Shown: piece after piece, positions 55,596 through 62,420 of the stretch
How positions within the stretch are numbered: position 1 is the first letter of the stretch
How the letters are laid out: each line of letters begins with the position of its first letter
Source: Butyrivibrio hungatei
GTDB lineage: Bacteria > Bacillota > Clostridia > Lachnospirales > Lachnospiraceae
Length of the DNA stretch: 64,000 bases
Reading direction: 5' to 3'
NCBI RefSeq assembly: GCF_900101605.1
Contig: NZ_FMUR01000012.1
Location: 1 to 64,000 of the forward strand
Position numbers and translations under genes: made by a program
The notes under the pieces: model-generated
Told to the model about the DNA's origin: nothing
Database searches by the model: none
Seen by the model: the letters and a program-made list of their open reading frames with translations, nothing else

Positions 55596-56283
55596 AATTG
55601 GGGATGTTTGGTGGGTTCATTTTCCTTTTGAAGATAAGGATTAGGAGAAACGAAGACCTGCAATTATAGTAGACGATGAGACAATTGCCATCCTGGCTAT
55701 AAAGGTTACAAGTAAAGAAAAGGATAATCCTTACAGCATATTTATTGAAGAATGGCAAAGTGCAGGGCTTACAAAGCCATCATGGGCAATCATTGATAGA
55801 ATAGTTAGTATTAGTGAAATGTTTATGGATTGTAAGATTGGTGCACTTTCTGAGAATGATTCTACTAAAATTCTGCAATTAGTTGCTGAAATATTAACTG
55901 AAAAATTTCATGAGTTTTCACTTTTAGCAGTACAGGACGTGCAAGGTCGCTACTTGCAAATATATGATGATAGATGGGAAAGCTGGCTGTTTCCCTATAC
56001 AAGGACGACAGAAGATAATAAAGCAAATGTGGATAGCTTTGCTAGTGAGTTGCTTCATAAGGATATAGATACCACCTATGTTACAACTGCTAAACATTGC
56101 AAGTATTCTGTGAGCGATAAGATTTATAATCATAAGCTTTATAAAGTTCAGATTGACGATATCCCTGATAACTTATCTGGTGATAAGTATAAATGGATGT
56201 CTATCGAAGATTTAGAGTCAGATGAGGCAATTATGGAAAAAAACGATGATATAATTGCCTTTGTTAAGACTAAGTGTTTGTGA
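55582..56283 (+). pseudogene. MazF/PemK-like toxin with C-terminal extension, interrupted by TAG
   Basis: From GTG 55582 the frame reads EKYEIGDVWWVHFPFEDKD, then TAG at 55642-55644, then EKRRPAIIVDDETIAILAIK. The two parts join into a normal MazF/PemK start without any frameshift. The frame stays open to 56283 (233 codons), with about 115 extra residues after the roughly 110-residue toxin fold (LQIYDDRWESWLFPYTRT, TTAKHCKYSVSDKIYNHKL), perhaps NUDIX-like. Translation could restart only at ATG 55819 or similar, losing the catalytic part. Most likely inactive, unless the stop is read through or is a sequencing error. Confidence 0.7.
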
Positions 56284-56380
56284 TATACTTTTACAACGAA
56301 CGAAAACCTTCGAGGTTTTCAGCGGAAGCGGTGCCAGCATCAATTCCGTTCTTGAAGATTTACCAATTTTGAGCACTCGA

Positions 56381-56458
56381 TTATTGCTTTTTTTGTTCAG
56401 TCAGGTATTCTTCATAAGGCGGTATCCGTAAAGGAAACATATTTATAGCGTTAATTCC
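56381..56458 (-). pseudogene. Relic of a toxin-like C-terminal tail
   Basis: On the minus strand the last 25 codons read GINAINMFPLRIPPYEEYL, then TEQKKQ and stop. They sit just after the immunity-type gene and have no matching upstream gene. A similar tail (KYEEYLAEQKE) is found at 59849-59923. The match suggests leftovers of displaced cassette ends. Confidence 0.4.
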
Positions 56459-56978
56459 AAGTATCATCTTCGTAATAGTACCAGTTATCGCATATTTTTT
56501 CAGACCTATATCTATGACGGATTCCTTCTTGCATACCATCATATTCATAAGTATCTCCTGTTCCTTCTTTAGGTGTTCCATATTCCATGAGAAGGTCATC
56601 AGGCGAGTAGTATATACCACATGAGTAGTTACCATTTTTGTTTTTTAAAAGAATGCACACAGTATCCTTATCGTCATAAAAATTTTTCTTTACAAAAATT
56701 TCTTGAACTCTTAAATCAAAATACATTTTGTGAGCATCGATACTCTTTGGTAAAGAACTTTTGCTATAGTATATCTCTACTGTTTCTTCTTGTTCGGTAA
56801 GAAGTTGCTCAGCTATACTGTTTAAATATTGATTATTATTTTCTACGTATTGCTTGACTTCTGACAATTTCACAAAATGTACTTGTCGATAAACAAAGAA
56901 TACAGTACATAAAATAGCAATAACGATAACGCATATCTTCACTATACTTTTAGGAGTTTTTTGGGTATTAATTACCAT
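56451..56978 (-). CDS. Membrane-anchored protein, probable immunity partner of the adjacent toxin
   Basis: 175 residues. A basic N-terminus and one transmembrane helix (about 13-31, IVKICVIVIAILCTVFF) precede a soluble domain of about 140 residues rich in Tyr, Asp and Glu (MYFDLRVQEIFVKKNFYDD). Its ATG lies inside the end of the upstream toxin gene (11-nt overlap). Small anchored proteins directly after a polymorphic toxin are typically immunity proteins; I recognise no named immunity family here. Confidence 0.6.
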   Translation of the reverse strand: MVINTQKTPKSIVKICVIVIAILCTVFFVYRQVHFVKLSEVKQYVENNNQYLNSIAEQLLTEQEETVEIYYSKSSLPKSIDAHKMYFDLRVQEIFVKKNFYDDKDTVCILLKNKNGNYSCGIYYSPDDLLMEYGTPKEGTGDTYEYDGMQEGIRHRYRSEKICDNWYYYEDDTWN

Positions 56979-57945
56979 TTGGGAAGCCTTCCTTTCTCCA
57001 TTTTATCCCAAGTCCAATTGACTCATGATCTTCAGGCATATCACCATAATCAGGCAATGTATACATATATGGTAGATCGCTTGGATCACGTCTTTTGGTT
57101 TGAACGGCAGCTCCTCCTGAATATAATGCAAAATCAGAATAATATTTTGCACCTATATATGAATAAGTCACATTACCAAGAGTTGCAGCATCCATGACTT
57201 GCCCATGATAAATAAAATAAGAATTATCTCCTTCTGGATAAGGGATTCCAAAAGCATCCTCCCATTTTCTCTTTTGTTTAATATCCATATCACCACCGGT
57301 TTTTACTTTATTGTAAAATGCAACAGTAAGGACCGCTTTTCCAGCAATAGGCGCACCAGTTATCGGATTAGGATCTCCCGGATTTAGTTTGTCAAAATAT
57401 TTTTCTTGATCAGCTAGCCATTTATCAATCATCTCGGTGTGATCCGGAAGATTGGCATCGGGAATATTTAACGCCTGCAATTCTGCAAGAGTTTTGCCGG
57501 TGTTCTTAGACCGATTATAATCATATTCGTTGTCATAATTCTTTTTAGCTTTTTCTTTTCCTTTTTCGAGGCCCTTTTGTAATTGCTTTTGAGCATATCT
57601 TTGACCAATCGGAATGCTTGCGGATGCGGCTGATAAATTATTTGCCGAGATTTTTTCAACTGTAAGACTGTTTGCACAAGCATCGTCTATCGCAATCATA
57701 CTGTCGCGCATCTTAAGAAAAGCTGTCGGAAGCGATTCAGATGTCTCGCGTCTATACATTTCATCCGTTTTGTGTATCTCTTTTAAGATTTCTTGCATCT
57801 TCCTTCCTGCGTTAAAAGTGCCTATGCGGTTTGCCTGTCTTAATGCGTTATCAGGAAACACACATTCAGAAGCCGCACCTCTTATATCTTCAACAATATC
57901 TGTAAATACGCCGGTATCCATAAAAACCTTGTCTTCTTTAGCCAT
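56968..57945 (-). CDS. Polymorphic toxin, type-44-like C-terminal domain with WXG100/LXG-like N-terminus
   Basis: 325 residues. Residues about 1-130 are helical and resemble the export-domain class used by type VII secretion (FTDIVEDIRGAASEC, no WXG motif). About 130-180 is a charged linker (KGLEKGKEKAKKNYD). Residues about 200-325 match the type-44 toxin pattern: a GNVTYSYIGAKYY core, LYSGGAA, and a final DHESIGLGIKWRKEG. The catalytic chemistry of that family is not certain to me. No secretion genes lie in the window. Interbacterial competition is inferred. Confidence 0.65.
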   Translation of the reverse strand: MAKEDKVFMDTGVFTDIVEDIRGAASECVFPDNALRQANRIGTFNAGRKMQEILKEIHKTDEMYRRETSESLPTAFLKMRDSMIAIDDACANSLTVEKISANNLSAASASIPIGQRYAQKQLQKGLEKGKEKAKKNYDNEYDYNRSKNTGKTLAELQALNIPDANLPDHTEMIDKWLADQEKYFDKLNPGDPNPITGAPIAGKAVLTVAFYNKVKTGGDMDIKQKRKWEDAFGIPYPEGDNSYFIYHGQVMDAATLGNVTYSYIGAKYYSDFALYSGGAAVQTKRRDPSDLPYMYTLPDYGDMPEDHESIGLGIKWRKEGFPNGN

Positions 57946-58056
57946 ATATCAGTACTCTCTTAGTTATCAAGATATTAAATATTGTAAATATATTATTAAG
58001 ATAATACCATGTACATGTAATCCATATCAAGTAATATTTAGGATGTAAAAAAGTCA

Positions 58057-58085
58057 TTGACCTTGGGGTTCAAAAATTGTATATT
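58057..58085 (+). promoter_or_regulatory. Sigma-A-type promoter
   Basis: TTGACC (58057-58062), 17-bp spacer, TATATT (58080-58085). It drives rightward through a gene remnant toward the PASTA gene. 57946-58056 shows no other feature. Confidence 0.55.
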
Positions 58086-58089
58086 CTAA

Positions 58090-58287
58090 AAGAACATCAT
58101 TAGCTTTTTTTATTTTATCCATATACATATAAAAACTAATAACACCTGCGTTATTAGAAATCTAGATAATACCTCCAATTCTGAAGAAAACTATAATGAT
58201 AATCAATCTGAGACACAACAGTATGAATTTACTGGAAGTGATGGAAACGTTGAATTGGATGAGTATGGTCATCACAAATTACAATGA
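58090..58287 (+). pseudogene. Remnant C-terminal coding segment without a start
   Basis: An open frame of 65 codons with no ATG, GTG or TTG start. It ends in an acidic, Asn-rich tail (NYNDNQSETQQYEFTGSDG, then DEYGHHKLQ) of secreted-protein character. It looks like the 3' end of a deleted gene left behind the promoter. Confidence 0.3.
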
Positions 58288-58328
58288 TAAATCTTAGATG
58301 TAGATGAATGAAAGGAGTTTGATGAAAT

Positions 58329-59675
58329 ATGGCTACTACTGCAATGGCTAAATGCCCAAAATGTGGGGCGATAATTCCTGCACAGTCAGTCAGTTGTCCT
58401 AAGTGTGGTACTCGCTTTAAAAGAAGCACCTCAACTTCAACTGGAACGGCACAGAGCAGAGCTGTAAGTCCCCAGAATTCCTCAGCTAATCGAGCTGTGG
58501 TTAATGGTAATAATGCTACAAAAAGTGCTAATCAGCCAAAGCAAACTCCAAGCAAAGTGGAAAAAAAGAAGAACTCATGGATTAGCGTGGCTGCATTAGT
58601 TTGTTCATTATTATTCATTACAGGTCCAGTAGCTGTTATTCTTAGTATAATTGATATAGCGAAAAAAGATGACGAACATAAACATGGATTATCTATTGCA
58701 GCTATGATCATCGGTTTTTTGGGATGCATGGGATGGGTGTCAGTTTTTTTGCCAAATGCAAAGGACGATGCTTCACAAACTCAGATAGAAGCTCGCAATA
58801 GTACAGAAACCAATTCGCAATATAATTATGAGCAAGCGGTAGCTAATGCAAATACTGATAGTGATAATTATAATTCTTCAAAAGTAACTAGGATTATGCC
58901 TGATGTTTTAGGACTTGAAAAGTATGATGCAAAAAGTGATATTAGGAACGCACTTGGAAGCTATGTAGATTTTGATGAAGAATTAGTATATAGCGATATT
59001 TATGAAAAGGGCGTTGTAGTACGCACAGAGCCAGTTGCTGGAGCGATGGTTGGAGAAGGAGCGACTGTTACATTATATACGTCGAAGGGAAAAGAAAAAA
59101 TAATGCCCAATTTAATTGGGATGGATGTTGAAAGTGCTGAACAACTACTTTCTGATATGGATATTAGTATGTATACAACAGAAATCTTTAGCGAGAGTGA
59201 CAAAAATACAATTGTTGCAGCTGAATTTGATCCTGGAACAGATTTGTCAGATGAGTATTCTGTAGATGTAGAAGTATCAAAAGGAAGCTTGCAAGCATTT
59301 AAAGACTCAACGCAGGTTATAGGATATGAGGACCTTTACAGATATCCAGAGACATATGAAGAGACCCCATTGAAAATAAATGCAACAATAACAAAAATAG
59401 AGGACTCAAGATTACTTGGAATAACTTATAATCTTTCATATTGGGCAACATACGAAGGAGAGACAGTTATCTTATACGATGACAGGTCGGTTCAGGAGCC
59501 TACGTTAAAAGTTGGCGACAAGATAACAGCATATGGATATGGCGATGGAAAATCCACTATAGATATTAAGCAGAAAGAGTATCAAGGGAGCCTGTTGATT
59601 GGTTTTTCATATAATAAAACTGTGGATTCATATTATGTCCCCAAAATAAAAGTTGAGCATTTTGATATAAGATAA
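58329..59675 (+). CDS. Zinc-ribbon membrane protein with two PASTA domains
   Basis: 448 residues. N-terminal zinc ribbon (CPKC at 9-12, CPKC at 23-26), a Ser/Thr/Asn linker, two transmembrane helices (about 80-105 and 117-140), then PASTA domains at about 195-257 (IMPDVLGLEKYDA to GEGATVTLYTSKG) and 259-320 (IMPNLIGMDVESA to VDVEVSKG). A C-terminal beta domain (about 335-448) is OB-like (LKVGDKITAYGYGDG). No kinase domain is present, unlike PrkC. The start has AGGAG 12 nt upstream. The PASTA part should face outward and could bind muropeptides. Confidence 0.8.
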   Translation: MATTAMAKCPKCGAIIPAQSVSCPKCGTRFKRSTSTSTGTAQSRAVSPQNSSANRAVVNGNNATKSANQPKQTPSKVEKKKNSWISVAALVCSLLFITGPVAVILSIIDIAKKDDEHKHGLSIAAMIIGFLGCMGWVSVFLPNAKDDASQTQIEARNSTETNSQYNYEQAVANANTDSDNYNSSKVTRIMPDVLGLEKYDAKSDIRNALGSYVDFDEELVYSDIYEKGVVVRTEPVAGAMVGEGATVTLYTSKGKEKIMPNLIGMDVESAEQLLSDMDISMYTTEIFSESDKNTIVAAEFDPGTDLSDEYSVDVEVSKGSLQAFKDSTQVIGYEDLYRYPETYEETPLKINATITKIEDSRLLGITYNLSYWATYEGETVILYDDRSVQEPTLKVGDKITAYGYGDGKSTIDIKQKEYQGSLLIGFSYNKTVDSYYVPKIKVEHFDIR

Positions 59676-59727
59676 AGAGTCTAGATGGTGTAGGAATGTC
59701 GGCTGTTTTTTTGGTACCCGATTTACC

Positions 59728-59754
59728 AAGAACACTTCGGTGTTCTTTTTTTCT
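59728..59754 (+). terminator. Rho-independent terminator
   Basis: AAGAACAC, loop TTCG, GTGTTCTT, then TTTTTC. A tetraloop hairpin closing the PASTA gene. Confidence 0.9.
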
Positions 59755-59770
59755 TGCTATAATTGACGCC

Positions 59771-59803
59771 TGGCTCTAAAATGGCTCTATTTTGGCTCAA
59801 AAA
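59771..59803. repeat. Three tandem 11-bp repeats (TGGCTCTAAAA type)
   Basis: TGGCTCTAAAA, TGGCTCTATTT and TGGCTCAAAAA follow each other without gaps. Same core as 55085-55106. Confidence 0.6.
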
Positions 59804-59807
59804 AATG

Positions 59808-59832
59808 AAAGACACCCCGACGGAGTGTCTTT
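59808..59832. terminator. Hairpin, possible terminator
   Basis: AAAGACAC and GTGTCTTT form an 8-bp stem with loop CCCGACGGA, preceded by an A-run. Read on the minus strand the A-run becomes a T-run, so it could stop leftward transcription. Confidence 0.5.
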
Positions 59833-59848
59833 AGAATGAACCATTACC

Positions 59849-59923
59849 TTAATTCTGAGAACCGGATTCTTTTTGTTCAGCCAAATATTCTTCATATTTT
59901 CTTTTTGGATTTATATTAAATCC
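59849..59923 (-). pseudogene. Second relic of a toxin-like C-terminal tail
   Basis: Minus-strand codons read GFNINPKRKYEEYLAEQKE, then SGSQN and stop, with a stop two codons upstream of the segment. The YEEYLxEQK ending matches the relic at 56381-56458. 59924-60145 shows only the leader of the next gene. Confidence 0.4.
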
Positions 59924-60145
59924 TAACTATTGATAGTCATGAAAAGCATGTGGCAAATTGACTTATGTTGAACTCAAAAATCGAAATGATTGAGTTTATG
60001 TTTTTTTTATCCAGATAAGGTTATTTATGCATTGAGTTATGACGATAAAAGATAAAGAAAACTATAACTATGCATAAATGATTGCTTTTGTATCTACCAT
60101 AATTCGGCATCATATTCATGGATGTTTATATTTTGGAGGTGCTTT

Positions 60146-61183
60146 ATGAGAATACAACAGAACACGGATGTTCAAATCAATCCTTTACAGAATCAGGACA
60201 ATGCCAAAATTGCTAATGGCAAAGTGGCGAATAAGAATGGTAATTTGTCCTCAGTATCCGGTGCTAATCTGAAGGGTGAAAGTCTTGTTCAGCAGAGACA
60301 GGGACTTGCCAGAAAGCAGGCACTTAAGGTGGTTTCCGATGCATTTGGCGGAGAAAAGAAGCTGGATGCTCAGATGCAGTCTATTAAAGATGAGATAAAG
60401 CGCCTTCAGGACGAGATCAACGAAAAAACAGCGAACACTATGGAGAATGACGCTAAGTTAAAAGAGCTTCAGGAAGAATATGGTATTGATCCCGATGGTG
60501 AAGAGAGCAAGGAACTGTCAAAACTGGCATTCAAGATGAATAATTCCAAAGACGGATTATATGATGAAGAAATCAGTAAAATGTCGGAGTATCAGCAGAA
60601 AGCACTTTACTATGTGGCAGCAAATCAGCAGAATTCTCTTGATATAGACAAAGCTAAGGCTCAGCAGATGGGAAATGTTCAGGGCTACGCAGATATGAAA
60701 AGAGAGCGAGCTAAGTCACAGGATATGGAAAAAGCCCAGGATGCAGCTGAGGAAATAATGGAGGCGGCTAACGGAGAGGCTATAGCTCTTTTGACACAGG
60801 AAGCGGTCGAGCATGTTGATAAAGAGCAGAAGGAACGTGAGGAAGAAGCCAAAGAAGCTGCCGAAAAGAAGAAAGAAGAGAAGAAGGAAGAAGCAAAGAA
60901 ACTCGAAAAAGAAGCTATGCAGCAGGAAATGATAGAGAACATCAAGGAACATGCTGCAGAGAGCCAGAGGACCAGTGCTGATACAAAACGAGCCGTTGCA
61001 AGAAGAGAACGAGCCGAAGCTGACAGCATTGGAGCAGAGGATGCCCAGAGAACTGTTATTTCTGAGGGTGCATCAATGGAGGATACTCAAAATGCTGTTA
61101 ATTCTGAAATTACGAATATCCTCAACAAGCTTAGCCTTCTTTCGAATGATGTAAAAGGAAGTGCTATAGATAGTCAGTTGTGA
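60146..61183 (+). CDS. Highly charged coiled-coil protein of unknown function
   Basis: 345 residues from ATG 60146; TTTTGGAGGTG gives the start, and eight in-frame upstream codons are rejected. No signal peptide or membrane helix. Two predicted coiled-coil stretches: about 60-110 (AQMQSIKDEIKRLQDEINEK) and about 190-300, a Glu/Lys/Ala-rich run (EEAKEAAEKKKEEKKEEAKK). The N-terminus is Asn/Gln-rich. I do not recognise the family. The layout recalls cytosolic scaffold or secreted helical substrates. Confidence 0.6.
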   Translation: MRIQQNTDVQINPLQNQDNAKIANGKVANKNGNLSSVSGANLKGESLVQQRQGLARKQALKVVSDAFGGEKKLDAQMQSIKDEIKRLQDEINEKTANTMENDAKLKELQEEYGIDPDGEESKELSKLAFKMNNSKDGLYDEEISKMSEYQQKALYYVAANQQNSLDIDKAKAQQMGNVQGYADMKRERAKSQDMEKAQDAAEEIMEAANGEAIALLTQEAVEHVDKEQKEREEEAKEAAEKKKEEKKEEAKKLEKEAMQQEMIENIKEHAAESQRTSADTKRAVARRERAEADSIGAEDAQRTVISEGASMEDTQNAVNSEITNILNKLSLLSNDVKGSAIDSQL

Positions 61184-61190
61184 TGGCCGT

Positions 61191-61203
61191 TGGCTCTAAA
61201 ATG
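61191..61203. repeat. Single copy of the TGGCTCTAAAATG motif
   Basis: TGGCTCTAAAATG, identical to 59771-59783, 8 nt after the coiled-coil gene stop. Confidence 0.45.
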
Positions 61204-61300
61204 CCGATACATTTTATATAAAAAAATAAATACAACAAGAATACAGGATATTGGAACAAAAACATGAATAAACTTTACAATCATCAACGGGGGTATTGGA

Positions 61301-61752
61301 ATGGATATGTTTTTAATGAATGTAAATGGTATTTTTAGGGAAAAAGTTGGTAAAGCAGAGTATTATTCAAATGAAAACAGAGGAGGTACTCCTCATACCA
61401 ATAAGGATAAATTAGATATAGATGGGGATACTATTGAAATATCAGATGAAGCTTATGCAGCACAGCAAGATAATCAAATTACTGCAACTTCAGGTGAAGA
61501 TATATTGGGAATATCAAAGGGAGATAAAGAAAACACATTTATAATTCACTTTGCGGATCCGGAAATGGTGATCATAAACCTCAAATTCATCAAAGAAGCG
61601 TAGAAGGCGTTGACTGGTCTCAGTTTGAATGGAAAACATATGATAGCCGAATTACGGTATCGACGGAAGATAACGAAGTAGAAGATGTTTATGAGGGAGA
61701 GATTATATTGAATCCCGGTCGCTCTACAAATGATGTAAACAATACTGTATAA
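61301..61752 (+). pseudogene. Frameshifted small gene of unknown function
   Basis: Frame 1 from ATG 61301 encodes about 100 residues (DIDGDTIEISDEAYAAQQ, ending NLKFIKEA). Beyond about 61540-61600 the coding-like signal moves to another frame, which stays open to TAA at 61750-61752 (VEGVDWSQFEWKTYDSR, then EVEDVYEGEIILNPG). A single-base indel near 61570 would give one protein of about 150 residues. AACGGGGG lies upstream of the ATG. No family recognised. Confidence 0.5.
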
Positions 61753-61798
61753 TAAAACCTGCTTGATATAAACATACATACATATTTTGAGTAGGGCG

Positions 61799-62386
61799 AT
61801 GAAAAAGAAGATTATAGTTTTAGATGGAATTTTTATATATATGATACTTTTTATGCTTCTGGCGTTGTTTTTTCATAAAATACCGCCGATAGCATGGCTT
61901 TGGGAAAATGTTTTCGGAGGTAATATTTTTTTCCCGCTGAGCGTCTGCTTGTTGTTTGAAATGATCATGGCTATTGTGACGATTGGTGCCACAATGCGCT
62001 GTTTAACATCAACTCGTAAATATGGAAGAGAAGAGGCAATTTCACTTGCAAGAATACAGATGATTGTCAGAGTGGCGCAGATACCGGCATTTGTCATTAT
62101 TTTTATTGCAGGTGTGATCGGAGTTCTAACGATTTTTACTATAGGAATCTCGCTGGCTTTGGCATTTTTTGATTTTATAAGTATCATTGTTACCGGGATT
62201 TGCTCTGTGGGTGTATATAGTGTTCTTGCCAAGACAGGACTTATTACCGATAAAGAGCGCATCAAATATTCGTTGGCGAGCTTTATCTATTTTGCTGATG
62301 TAGCTACTGCAATTTCCTGTTACGAGAATTTCGAACATGAAATCCATAACGAAAATTATGACTGGGATGGACTTAACAAAGAATGA
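61799..62386 (+). CDS. Multi-pass membrane protein of unknown function
   Basis: 195 residues from ATG 61799; an in-frame TTG at 61787 has no ribosome site. Hydrophobic segments lie at about 6-30, 45-68 and two near 100-155 (VIIFIAGVIGVLTIFTIG and an adjacent one). The hydrophilic C-terminus contains the acidic HEIHNENYDWDGLNKE. No recognised domain. It precedes the RNase J gene by 34 nt but shows no functional link. Confidence 0.6.
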   Translation: MKKKIIVLDGIFIYMILFMLLALFFHKIPPIAWLWENVFGGNIFFPLSVCLLFEMIMAIVTIGATMRCLTSTRKYGREEAISLARIQMIVRVAQIPAFVIIFIAGVIGVLTIFTIGISLALAFFDFISIIVTGICSVGVYSVLAKTGLITDKERIKYSLASFIYFADVATAISCYENFEHEIHNENYDWDGLNKE

Positions 62387-62420
62387 TATTTTAAATGAGA
62401 TGTGAAACAGAGGACTATGC

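Noticed and set aside
55642-55644. TAG read as pyrrolysine or routinely suppressed
   Set aside because: MazF/PemK proteins have no known pyrrolysine, the position is variable in the family, and no suppression system is visible. A mutation is simpler.
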